The position numbers and the translations under genes were made by a program. 64,000 bases of DNA from the NCBI GenBank assembly GCA_036346225.1, contig JARFIW010001215.1:5284501-5348500 (forward strand), written 5' to 3'. Of the stretch, positions 34,060 to 44,465 are shown in pieces. The DNA is from Platerodrilus igneus (taxonomy: Eukaryota; Arthropoda; Insecta; Coleoptera; Lycidae). Every line of letters starts with the position of its first letter. Positions within the stretch are counted from its first letter, which is position 1. The notes under the pieces are model-generated. The model ran no database searches. It was not told the origin of the DNA and was given only the letters and a program-made list of their open reading frames with translations.

Positions 34060-35586
34060 ATACCCGTTAACAATCTCGTATTGCCGAAGAACGACAAAGC
34101 TTTATGATCCGTTAGAATAGAAGTATGAAAACCTGTAATAAAGGTCCGAAATTTTCCACAGGCAAAAACGACTGCCAGTAACTCTAATTCTGTTACTGTA
34201 TAATTTTTCTCTGCCGCCTGCAGTAGCCTACTTGCAAAATATACGTTGTCGATTTTATTATCTTCTCCGACTTGGAACAAACATGCACCTAAGGCCACGC
34301 CCGATGCATCTGTGTATATAAAAAACGGTTTGTTAAAATTCGGATGGCTCAAACACATACCCTTCATAAAACATTCCTTTATGGCTTGAAACGCACTTTC
34401 CTCCTCACCATTCCACCACCACTTTTCTCCCTTTTTCATTAAATGTGACAACTTTCCTACTTTTTCGGAACATGTTTCCACGAAATGTCGATAAAAGTTG
34501 CAGAATCCTAGGAAAGACTGCAGCTCCTTCCTTGATCTCGGCGCATTCATCCTCCTTATTGCTACAATTTTATCCTCATCGATTCTGATCCCTTCTTTAG
34601 ATACTCTATAACCTAAAAATTTCACTTCTTCTTTTAAAAATTCGGATTTTTCTAAATTCACCGTCATCCGCTTATCTTTTAATTTTCTCAAAACAATGTC
34701 AACTTGTTCCGCATGTTCCCCTAAACTTTTCGACACTATTAAAATGTCATCTACATATACTGTTGCGAATTCTTGTATTTCCGGTCCTAATACATAATCT
34801 AAACATTTTGCGAATACCGGTAGCGATACATTTAACCCAAAAGGCAAAACCTTAAATTGATAACTTTTCCCATTAATGAGGAAAGCTGTATATTTTCTTG
34901 ACTGCTCCTCAAGCGCAACTTGCCAGTAACTGCACGTCAGGTCCACTGATGTAAAATATTTTGCACCCGAGAAATTTTGTAAGAGTGCTTCTATATTTGG
35001 TGGAGCTTCTCTATCAGGTATAATTCTTGTGTTAATTTCGAGCGTGTCTAGGCAAAGGCTCACCGTTCCGTCCTTTTTAGGAACAACTACTATTGGATTG
35101 GTAAAAGGTGAGTCAGATCTTTCAATTACCCCTATTTGTAACATCCGCTGAATTTCTTGTTCTACTAGTAACCTCTTTGAGAAAGGTATGGGGTACAATT
35201 TCCTTTTAAATGGCACCGCATCGTCTACTCTTAATTTACATACAAATCCATGTACAAGCCTTGGTTTCTTAGAAAATACTTCTGTATGCCTATTTACTAC
35301 TGTATTCATTACTTGCACAGCATCTTTATTTACTATCTCCTTTTCCGGTAACTTGTCCTCATCTACCCTGGCTTTTAGTGCCATAAGTACATCTTTTAAT
35401 TGATCTTCATGCAAATCTACCTCTTTGTTCTCGCTTGCGTGATTCTCACATTCTTCGTGGAACACACCCTCTACCTGAATCCTTTCAGATTCTAATTCGA
35501 CTATTGGTATTTCATATTCTTTGCAGTTAACCGTAATTAATACTGTATTCTTTTTTAAGTCAATTATCCCTTTTACACGCTTTAGT
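34060..35586 (-). pseudogene. Gypsy-type reverse transcriptase and RNase H
   Basis: The long frame (35465-34041) carries the polymerase: V-V-V-P-K-K-D-G-T, F-T-S-V-D-L-T-C-S-Y (motif A), L-P-F-G-L-N (motif B, with the usual Phe-Gly), and V-Y-V-D-D-I-L-I (motif C, intact). The tether follows with F-L-G-F-C-N-F-Y-R. RNase H has the first Asp in Y-T-D-A-S-G, the Glu in T-E-L-E-L-L-A and the next Asp in L-T-D-H-K-A-L, but stops after R-L-L-T-G, so its last acidic residue is lost. Downstream codons are replaced by the inverted-repeat element. Upstream the frame is continuous with the protease up to a TGA at 35586-35588. Confidence 0.9.
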
Positions 35587-35900
35587 CAATTAATTCCCAA
35601 TATAAGCGGTACATTGAGTTTCGGTACTACTAGAAAATTCACCCAAAATTCCACTCCCTTCAATTTCATTGTAAGCAGCGCTCGTTTTTTAATCTTTGCT
35701 GCTTTCCCCGTAACCCCGACAACACTTAAATTTTTTACTGGTAGTATTTCTATTGGTGCCGCTGTAAACTTTCCAAAAAACTTTCACTACTTAATGTCAA
35801 ACTACTACCAGTATTTACTAAAAATTCAGCCCTTGAACCTTCAACATTCCCCTCTATTCATATAGTTGCATTTTCTTCCCCTAACTTAGATTCATAATTA
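35587..35900 (-). pseudogene. Retropepsin-like protease remnant
   Basis: Minus-strand sequence around 35810-35820 reads L-V-N-T-G-S-S at the position of the catalytic Asp-Thr-Gly, so the catalytic Asp codon is changed to Asn. Later L-I-L-G-I-N is followed by a TGA where family members have Trp. Both changes are consistent with decay after insertion. A frame change also lies around 35780-35800. The protein is normally cut from the polyprotein and processes it. Confidence 0.7.
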
Positions 35901-36076
35901 TTTACTGTAATTTCCCTTTCCAATCTATTTACCTTATAACTAGAAAAGTAAGTTTTTACAAAATTTATGAGATTTCTGTTCAGATTTTACTACATTAGTA
36001 AAGTCTTCCAATTTATTATTTACTGGTTCCTTTATACAAGTTATCTCGGCAATTGGAGCTTCGACGCCAAGATACT

Positions 36077-37230
36077 CTAGTTTTCCTGTACTTCCGGTAC
36101 ACCATCTTCTAGGTTAAACCGCCCTGTTCCCCTTTGTAGGGTCGTTTGGTCCCTTACACCACTCCATCTTTCGTCGCATTGCCTATCTTGCGGATTCACA
36201 TCTTCCTCACATCCATTATTTATTACACGCATATGCATAGCTTCGTTCCTGCCATTCATTCGTGAATTCGTTGGATCATTCCATCTATTCCCCATCATTG
36301 CGCCTCTATGGTGATTCCCACGTGCCGCATTCCGCTGTACATTTTCCTCATTATGTGTTTCTCGCTTTCTCAAATCGGTGATGTCCCTTAAAAGACTAAT
36401 TAATTCGGAGACCGTCTTCGTTCTAGACGGGATCAACATGCTTTCGATGTGGTATGGAAAGTGTTTCATTATTGCCTGTACAATAGTTGCTTCCGAAAAC
36501 GGCGGATCCAAGTATCTCGTTTTCTTAACCCAATACCATAGTGATGCTCATAGTCTCCCAGCTTCGGATTATAGACTCTAGGTTTAAACAAACTTATTCT
36601 TATTTTATTCTGTACTTCCTCCGACTAGTAATTTTTTTAAAACTCCCCCTTAAATTGCACATAGTTATCCCATCTATTTTCATGAATGCTAGCCCATATC
36701 TTCGCGTCACCTTCTAAACACTCGACCGCTATTTTTAATTTATTTTCTTGTCTTACCCCTTTCTCTTCGCAATAATCCTACAGAGCTTTCAAAAATTTTA
36801 CAGGATGCTTTCCCTCACTACGTCGATTGTCAAATTTTGGCAATTTTTTTTCAACATCACCTAAATTCGCTAGGATCTGACTGATTTGCAGTAATCCTTC
36901 TTCTATCCTACCATCTGCTCGTACCCCAGCTCCCGCAGTCGTCCCTGCTTGCGACGTCGTCGTTTGCATACTGGTTCCCACACTTGTGTCAAATTGCTTA
37001 ATTGTCATTCGAGGTCCTTGAAACACTTCTTTGTCATTGTTCCTTTGCTGACGTTTTAGCTTCTTGAAGTCTGCATCGACTTTGTCATCTAGGTATTTTA
37101 ACCCTTGAGATCTCCTTGTATCTGCTGGATTTCGTTTCCCTGACGTTCCATTTTTTCTTCTAGCCTCTTCTCCATTTGCTCCAGGAAGCTTAAAAGTTTT
37201 CCCACCTGTTCGTCATCAGCCCATTTTTTT
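36077..37230 (-). pseudogene. Gag-like region of the Gypsy-type element
   Basis: Upstream piece near 37230-37060 encodes a coiled-coil-like segment rich in Glu, Lys and Gln (L-L-S-F-L-E-Q-M-E-K-R). Next, 37026-36778 has L-P-K-F-D-N-R and H-P-V-K-F-L-K-A-L, the start of a Gypsy-type capsid. A piece about 36770-36600 has A-K-I-W-A, and 36511-36077 has F-P-Y-H-I-E-S and an Arg/Asn-rich nucleocapsid-like tail without a clear zinc knuckle. At least three frame breaks separate these parts. Confidence 0.75.
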
Positions 37231-37367
37231 AAAATTATTACTGCTTAATTAATCTACTAATCTCAAAATTCTTTAATTTATTAGTCCACCTGCTTTTACC
37301 TAATTTTAGAGCATGAGATTCAATCGGACGTATGGTTTATTCGAGCCCTACGTGTTGGACGGCAATC

Positions 37368-37477
37368 TGTAACGTCTCCCTTATTTTTATATTGCAACTG
37401 TAGGTACCCGTTTTAGGTGTTTATTTGTCACCAATACAAATAAAACAAACCAATATTAAACTAAGGGAGACGTTACA
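37368..37477 (-). repeat. Aberrant 5' terminal unit of the Gypsy-type element
   Basis: This 110-bp unit stands where the 5' LTR should be. It both starts (TGTAACGTCTCCC) and ends (GGGAGACGTTACA) with the same LTR-terminal sequence. Its 98 bp next to the target duplication match 30079-30176 in inverted orientation with about four differences. Only the last 16 bp next to the presumed primer-binding region are in normal LTR orientation. Confidence 0.82.
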
Positions 37478-37587
37478 ATGGTGATCATTTCTCAAATTGG
37501 AAGTTTTGTTTTGTACTGTGTTGGAAATATTAAAGGTACTGTAGTGTGTGTAGGTAGACGCTGTATTTGTTGGTATGTTTGATAATA

Positions 37588-37612
37588 TATTTATTTATTT
37601 ATTTATTTATAT
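37588..37612. repeat. TTTA tetranucleotide run, 3' tail of the element
   Basis: About five to six TTTA units, complement TAAA on the element strand, directly after the 3' untranslated part. Short repeat tails are usual at the 3' ends of CR1/Jockey-type elements. Confidence 0.8.
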
Positions 37613-37684
37613 AAATTAATTACTAACAGGTAATACCCAAATAGTAATAATATACATGAAGAAATGAGCAACATAGTTAACACT

Positions 37685-40560
37685 TTACAAAATGGATAAA
37701 GATGTCTTCAAATATTTGCACGTGACATTGAAAATATCGATATTGAATGGTATAGAAGCATTGTAAACTCCCATTAACTTATCACTAAATGCACTAGCTC
37801 CATAGTTAGTACGATGACTACCGATGTAAAATAAATCATCACTCCTGGTGACTTTAACTGGTATCCGAAACTGCAGCATGCTTAGTAATTCCGAACAGTC
37901 AACTATGTCATGTAGCAATTTATAAAGAAATATTATAAACGCTGCAGTACGTCGAGCTAGCAGTGATTGATAACCGACTATTCGACGCCGAATGTCATGT
38001 GAACTTTCGGCATACGGATATCTAAGCTTCCAGACAATGAAATTAATGAACTTGATTTGTACACGCTCAATTTTCTGGATGTGAGTGGCATAATAAGGTG
38101 ACCAAATGATGCAATTGTATACTAAAATACTACGAACTAAAGAATTGTATAATGATTTCAAAGCTTGGACATCGTTGATGTGTATACAGTTTCTTTTAAT
38201 GAATCCCAACATCCTAAATGCTTTAGAGACAACTGAATTAATATGATTAATAAAATTTAAACCAACATCAAAAACAACCCCTAAATCAGAGATAGTTACC
38301 ACAGTTTCGAGTTTAGAACATCCAATGCAGTAATCAAACAAAATCAAGTCTTTACATTTAGTGAACCTCGTAATTTTGCACTTCCCAATATTTACTTTGA
38401 GTTTATTATGAGCCAAGTAGATTACTAGATTGTCAATATCTTTTTGTACTTTAAGACAGTCATGTATAGAACTAATACACCCAAAAAACTTTAAGTCGTC
38501 GGCATATAGTAAGCATTTCGTATTTTTAAATGCAGAAACAACATCATTAATAAAGAGAATAAAAAGAATTGGGCCAAGGTGTGACCCTTGAGGCACACCT
38601 GACGAAACACTGATGCTTCTGGATGTTATGCCTGCAATTTTCACACATTGGGAGCGATTCACTAAGTAGGAATATATCCATTTCAAATACGAACATGTAA
38701 TACCAAGAAAACGAAGTTTATCAATGAGTAACGTGTGACAAACACTGTCGAAAGCTTTCGAAACATCGGCGTATACTGTATCAACTTGTAATCCACTTTC
38801 CAAGCTATTTATAAGAAAATCGTGATACATGGCAAGGTTAGTGACAGTGGAGCGGCCTTTAAAGAAGCCATGCTGTTCAATAGCAATACAATTTTTAAAT
38901 ACACTGAATAACTCATCGCATATGATAGACTCAAACAGCGTAGCAATAGAGGATAAAATTGATATGCCACGATAATTCTCGATTTTAGAACGGTCACCCG
39001 ATTTAAATACTGGGATTAAAAATGACCTTTTCCAAGCTAGGGGAAATGTTCCACTACTAAAGCTTTTATTAAAAGAATCGCTAAAGCTTGCGATAGACTA
39101 TCACAGCATTGGTGTAGGAATAAGGAAGGAATGCCGTCAGATCCGCACACTTAAATGAATCTAAGGCATGAATTTTCTTTTACTTCATCTTCAGTAAAGA
39201 TATGTGAAACAACAGTAGTGCTATTGTAAGAATATGAACATTTGCTAGAAGAGGAGGATCATTCAAGTGATTAACATAGCAAGATTCAAACATTGAGGCA
39301 AAAGCATTGGCAAAACTACGAGCATCACTTAGAATTTTGCCATTGTATGACATCCGTTTTGGAATGCCTGAATCTCTCTTTAATGACTTAATGAAAGACC
39401 AAAAATGTTTTGTGTTGGCGGAAATCATTAGCTCACTATTACAGATGAATTTTAAATAACAAAAGTCAATCAAACGTTTTGATTCCTTACGAGCCGTGGA
39501 ATATCTAACATAGTCCGTTTCCAATCTAGAGTGCTGATACCTATTATATAGTTTATTTTTAATTGAATGAGTTTAATTAAAGAATTACTATACCAACACG
39601 GATATTTTCCAGACTTTCTTTTAATATGGGAACAAATTTATTAATACCTTCATAAACAGTTGAATAGAAGAAATTTATGGCTTCATCTATACTCTGAAAG
39701 TTGTCTAAAACTGACCAATCAATTGACTTATACATACTGTTAAGTTTATCATAGTTTGCTTTTTTATAAGCAAAGACATGGACATTCTCACAAAACCTAA
39801 TACGAGGAATAAAATTACTCTTGATAGAAATAAGCAAGGGAGGATGGTGACCGTCCACAGTAGTTAAAGCAACATCAGATTCACGCACTAGAGCATAAAC
39901 CCCCTCATCTGCAAAAACTAGATCCAAAAACTTACCAGAAGAATTAGAAACACCATCAACCTGCAGTAAATTAAGAAATTGCATATTCTCAATTAGATTT
40001 TCAGCCTCGATTGGCAAAGTGCCACAGGTGCTGAAAAAATCAACGTCAGGTACCCAATTAATTTTAGGCAAATTAAAATCCCCGATTATTAAAAATTTGG
40101 GATTTTTATGAGCCATTTGAAGTCTTGCAGCATTGTCCATAAATTCTTGATATAATTCACAATTTGAGTTGGGTGGAAAATATATTCCACATATTATTAT
40201 ACACTGCGAAAATAGGTCGATTTTTACCCAGGTGTCCTCAAAATGTATATTGGAACAACCAGGAAGCTGGGAAGTATTAATATTAGAAGTAATAGCAACA
40301 AGTGATCCACCACCACGGTCACAATTGAGTGCAGAATAGTTCCTGTTGGTGTTAAAGACAGTGTAAGTAGAAGGAAATAACTCATAATTAGAAATATCAT
40401 TGTTCAGTCATGTCTCAGTCAAGACAATAATTTCAAAATTGAAAGAACAACTGGCACGGTAGCAATCAACAGTTTTTGTACGAAGACCATGAACATTCTG
40501 GTAAAAAACGTTGATGAATGATGAATGTCTGTTATTAACTTGTGGGTTTGTTAGTCATGA
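37685..40560 (-). pseudogene. ORF2: endonuclease and reverse transcriptase
   Basis: The endonuclease (about 40560-39700) contains D-R-G-G-G-S-L-V-A-I, I-I-G-D-F-N-L-P-K-I (catalytic Asp/Asn) and F-L-D-L-V-F, with a TGA at about 40410 where Trp is expected. A linker (39524-39180) follows. The polymerase ends with a long intact frame of 381 codons (38830-37685): D-V-S-K-A-F-D-S-V (motif A), S-G-V-P-Q-G-S-H-L-G-P-I-L-F (motif B), Y-A-D-D-L-K (motif C) and S-D-L-G-V-V-F-D, then an I-W-S-P-Y-Y segment typical of the Jockey superfamily. The stretch 38997-39180 is damaged. Confidence 0.87.
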
Positions 40561-40625
40561 AGCTGGTAATTCAGTATCAGGCAATTTGTTAGTCACAGTC
40601 GTATTTTGCAAAGAACTTTTAGCAA

Positions 40626-41654
40626 TTATTTTAGATTCCCTTTTGTCCTTATCACTGTCCTTAAATTCAAAAAGCGTGACCATAACACCGCAAGGCCAAT
40701 AAGAGGAGACATGACCTTTTCAAAAATATCAGCAGGAATTCCCAGTTTAAAAGAATTTAAATTACCTCTAGTGCCAATCTTAAAGCAGACACCATTGGCG
40801 CCATCTTCCTGCATGTATCTCAAAATATGTGAGGCTTCCACAATTGGAGTTTGTGCATTAGCCATAACTCTACTCAAATGCAGCCAAGTTTTCTTTACAC
40901 TACCACTAAAAAGAGCTGAATTGGGTAACACAGTTTGGGTACCAATGATAACCTTGTTTCTTGATTTTAATTTGCTTTTTCTCGTATTAGCAACATCCAA
41001 CCAAGTCTCAGAATTCATACAATTTTCTGAATTGGATTCATTGCATAACTCAGTGTTAGAAACGGATTCCACATTAGATGCCATAGTCACAGGAACTGAG
41101 CAATCACTATTCAAAGAAATAATCGTATTCATAGTTTTGCTACTATTCTTTGCTGCGACAGCATATTCTACTGAATGTATAGCCTTACTAACTTGGTCAT
41201 TAGTTATTGGTAAATTAGAAACCTGAGTAGATGTTAACCGTGTACCTAATATATGATTGTGAGAACTTGAAGCATGGTTCACCATGAAACTACCACTTTG
41301 AAAACTTACTAATTTGCTCTTTAAATCAGCAATTTCAATTTCCATTGAAAGAAACTTATTTTGAAAAAATTCAGCATTTTGCCGCATACATTTTAAGATT
41401 GCTCGTAGAATTTTGGAATCTTGACCTAAGTCATCACCAAACTCCTCATCAGAGATAATGGAGGGTGCAGCACATTCATCACATAACAACCTATCATATC
41501 CAATTATAAGTGTACCTTTTAGTCTTACTGCACAGCCAGGATGAAAAGAGGAAGCACAGGAGATGCATCTCACATCACCTTTGACACCTCTAAGACAACT
41601 ATTGCACTTTTTACTAATAGAAATAGTGACAGGTTTGTCTCCATCTTCACCCAT
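40626..41654 (-). CDS. ORF1 protein of the CR1/Jockey-type element, with PHD-like finger
   Basis: An uninterrupted frame of 342 codons. Residues about 16-60 contain C-x2-C, C-x2-C, H-x2-C and C-x2-C pairs (K-K-C-N-S-C, R-C-I-S-C, F-H-P-G-C, L-C-D-E-C), the spacing of a PHD/treble-clef finger, as in ORF1 of several CR1-type elements. A heptad-like helix follows at about residues 90-115. The middle is Ser/Asn-rich. The C-terminal part (V-V-L-P-N-S-A-L-F-S-G-S onward) resembles the RNA-binding-like end found in related ORF1 proteins. The product is presumed to bind the element RNA. The intact frame is notable beside the broken ORF2. I treat it as a transposon protein, not a host gene. Confidence 0.8.
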   Translation of the reverse strand: MGEDGDKPVTISISKKCNSCLRGVKGDVRCISCASSFHPGCAVRLKGTLIIGYDRLLCDECAAPSIISDEEFGDDLGQDSKILRAILKCMRQNAEFFQNKFLSMEIEIADLKSKLVSFQSGSFMVNHASSSHNHILGTRLTSTQVSNLPITNDQVSKAIHSVEYAVAAKNSSKTMNTIISLNSDCSVPVTMASNVESVSNTELCNESNSENCMNSETWLDVANTRKSKLKSRNKVIIGTQTVLPNSALFSGSVKKTWLHLSRVMANAQTPIVEASHILRYMQEDGANGVCFKIGTRGNLNSFKLGIPADIFEKVMSPLIGLAVLWSRFLNLRTVIRTKGNLK

Positions 41655-41799
41655 GATTGAAACTTTAACTCCAAATACCTTCCAACATAAATAAATAATA
41701 AGTTGAATGCTGCTAAATACTGCCCTGTCTTGAATTCAAATTCCAAACAATATTTATTAGAAATCACAAAACACCCGAAGATAAGAATATCACTGTGTA

Positions 41800-42724
41800 T
41801 TGATAACTAATTTTATGAATGTCCTTGCAATTTTGTAGAAAAATTAACTGCTTCTAGTAGGAACTATTCTTCAATAAAAACACTGCACTTAAAAACACTA
41901 ATGTCACCAGATAACCCAGTAGATTAGTATTCAGATGGTATAAATAAAACTATAAAACTTGCAGTTTAACTCTAAGAATTAATTAAAAAAGCACAGAGCA
42001 CATGCAAACATGTTACATGTTTACATGTTCAACAATATTCACTATTCTAAGATAGTGTCTGTAATAAACAAGTTACAACTATCTAAAGGTTCTTTCTCTT
42101 CACGCGCTATTCCGTTGGAGCCAGGTAGCTGTGTCACAATATTTTTGTGAACGAATGTAAACCATTTTTGGTTTTAGCGGTTGCTTTCCCATAGATTAAC
42201 GCCAGATTTTCTAGCATTACTTAGAACTCTATGACGTACAACATCTAACATTTATATCATCGTCTGAAGACAAATCTACACCAATTTCATCACCAGAAGG
42301 TGTGTTGTGTTTGGATTACTGTCATCAATTGTTTCTACATGATCTGCAGTAAAACTTTCATGATCATTACATGGCTTCAACCTCCATCTACAATTTTTGG
42401 AACCTCTCCTTTTTCGTATTCGCCTTTCGCCATTTTAAGAATCTAGACTAATACAACTTGAAAAACATATACAGCATTAGAAACGCTTCCTGCTAAATTT
42501 TTATTACATGAGTACTAACCACGGACTCATAGACTGCTCGTCCTGATAACTAGAGAACGGTTACATCTTAGCAAAAGTTCCTTGCACACTAAACCTGAAA
42601 GCATGAATCGGGAAGGGTATTAAAGCACACGACACTCAGAGCTTACTGCAATAGAAGTATTTGGTTGTTCTTGTTTATAATGGTCTCAGAAACCGCACGT
42701 TAAATCATTGATAAATTTGTCATA
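41800..42724. other. Stretch without a recognisable gene
   Basis: AT-rich; may include the 5' untranslated part of the element that ends near 41770. Confidence 0.4.
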
Positions 42725-43210
42725 ACTTTTCAAAATCTAATATTTTACTACTGTTAAGCCTCAGAGGTAATCCATGGTCAGGCAATAAGAATTTCAATGA
42801 GTTTGTTTAAATATTCTTGCATACTAAGAATGTATCACTTGCTATTATTTTATTAATTATGTGGTCATTATAAAGAACAAGATCTAAAAATTATTATTGA
42901 AATTTGGTATGCATTAAATTGGAAAATGATAGGCATTCAATAAATTTATTGGCAGAATTTTTGTGCTGGTAGGGTATTAAATAAGTACCTTGTTCTGTTC
43001 AGACAATATTAGGAAAGTTAAAATCGCCACAAATGAGCAATATAATATTATTAATTTCTTCGACAATATAATTTAATTTACTTACAACATAGGGCACTGC
43101 ATTTAAATCGTTCAGAGGAAGCACACCTTTCTTCTGTTGTTAAGAAGGGCTAGATCAACCCAAGCATCTTCAACTTCACTGTTGAATTCTGGAATTGCAT
43201 AAATTGACAT
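42725..43210 (-). pseudogene. Endonuclease fragment of a CR1/Jockey-type element
   Basis: Minus-strand translation shows V-E-D-A-W-V-D-L-A-L near 43180, L-I-C-G-D-F-N-F-P-N-I near 43040-43010 (catalytic Asp/Asn), F-L-D-L-V-L-Y-N-D near 42900-42850 and a degenerate D-H pair near 42770. The order matches the endonuclease of the element at 37587-41770, with stops between the blocks. No polymerase follows, so this is a short relic. Confidence 0.75.
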
Positions 43211-43924
43211 AATTTTTTATAACAATTAATACACCCATATTCTTTTTTAATTAAAGTACACGATCTTTATGAGAAACTGTTATGTGTAGTTCCTGCATTA
43301 GAATATTTCCGTTCTTACTTAATTAAATTTTCACCCTGCTTTATTCACAGTCATTTGAGTATTTATTAACAGTTTCGACTGCCTTATCAATTTTAAATGG
43401 TTGCTGATCCATCACCCTGTATGATTCTATTAGAATATTAATTATAATTTAAAACACTTTAATCTATCCTGTTGTTATGGCATTAAAAACGTGGTGTTCT
43501 GTTATCAACAACGTTCGCTTTTCTAACTATTACAATGAGTGTATGAATGTGTTTCATCAAGGCTATTTTCAATCACGAATTCCAATCCATTAATATGCCT
43601 GGTTCGCTTATCTAGTGTATATCTGTACCTAATCTATATCTAATATAAATTATTAATTTGTTTAGGTTACGTTTTTATAGTTTCAATGCAGAGTTAGACA
43701 ACTCATGCTACGCATTCTTCATAATTCCCAAGAGGTTGGCTGTAGATATTTCTCATCTCATAGTTAGACATGTTGATGTATATTCATTGTAATTTAGAAC
43801 GTTTACTGCGTTTCCCATTATTAGTCGTGGTTTCGCTTGCATAAATAATATTATAAGTTTTGATGTACGAGGTTACCGAAATTATTTCCAAGACGAGTCC
43901 AGCTCAATTTTTTTTCTGGTTCTC
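43211..43924. other. Stretch without a recognisable gene
   Basis: Nothing supported by sequence was seen. Confidence 0.4.
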
Positions 43925-44465
43925 TTATCGACAGATGAATGTTTTCGAGGGAAGATACGATTTGAACAGATTCATTATTATTGTACAAGTTTTCCTTGCT
44001 TGAACAAAATAGCATTGCTTTCCGTTATAGAAAAATGTGTGTTGTTTTGAAGTCCTGTTTTGTGCTATAGTGTTGTAGTTTCGCTTGTTAAAATGACAGA
44101 GGCCGATGTTCGTTTGGTTAGTAACTGCCGTAGATGCATTATAGTTTTTCAACGGATGACTTATATGAACTTCGTTTCTGCAATCGCAATTATTCACTAA
44201 ATTATTCAACTTCATGGAAGAACATCTGTCCTTGTACACATCGTCGATCATGGTTTTGAAACATATACTAGGATTTGGGCGACTGTATGGGAGAAGCGGC
44301 GATGTTTGCTTTGCTGAATTCCTTTGAGAGTGGTTCAGGTGTCATAGAATTTTCAAGTTGCGAAGGTAGAAAGTCAGCGTTTAAGGAGTTGAATGACCCC
44401 AAGTTTTCGACTTCATGAAGGATGAGGCCCACAGATAGTATCCATCTTGAACGCATCCACCCCAA
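43925..44465 (-). pseudogene. Unrecognised reading frames, possibly a coding exon
   Basis: Two adjoining minus-strand frames (44465-44268, 65 codons; 44251-43925, 108 codons) have more protein-like composition than neighbouring sequence: the first has a Ser/Pro-rich stretch ending N-I-A-A-S-P-I-Q-S-P-K-S, the second has several Cys and basic residues and ends K-T-F-I-C-R. They would need one frameshift to join. I do not recognise a family, and no splice sites of good quality were found at the edges. It could be an old element, a gene exon or chance. Confidence 0.25.

Larger units (their letters stand above)
30079..37477 (-). mobile_element. Gypsy-type LTR retrotransposon with a rearranged 5' end
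   Basis: The 7399-bp unit is flanked by ATGG at 30075-30078 and 37478-37481, a 4-bp target duplication. On the minus strand it contains gag-like sequence (37230-36077), protease and polymerase (35880-34060), the C-terminal end of an integrase (32310-31830), a purine-rich tract and a 1631-bp 3' LTR (31709-30079). A palindromic insertion lies at 32320-34023, and the RNase H end and most of the integrase are missing around it. Instead of a matching 1.6-kb 5' LTR, the right end has a 110-bp unit whose sequence is an inverted copy of the other LTR end. The element cannot be active. Described here as a degraded endogenous retroelement only. Confidence 0.85.
37587..41770 (-). mobile_element. CR1/Jockey-type non-LTR retrotransposon, near complete
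   Basis: Minus-strand element of about 4.2 kb with two coding regions. ORF1 (41654-40626) begins with a PHD-like zinc finger, and ORF2 (about 40560-37685) holds an AP-type endonuclease and a reverse transcriptase. The 3' end is a TTTA tetranucleotide run (37588-37612). ORF2 is broken by stops and frame shifts at about 40410, 39560, 39150 and 38810-39000. The 5' limit is set by eye at about 41770, where the frame before ORF1 ends; untranslated sequence may reach further. Confidence 0.85.

Noticed and set aside
30079..37477. Treating the whole unit as a DNA transposon because of its inverted ends
   Set aside because: It has gag, protease, polymerase, integrase remnants and a polypurine tract directly before a TG-starting LTR. 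The inverted 5' unit is better explained as an aberrant LTR, though I leave the alternative open in the finding.
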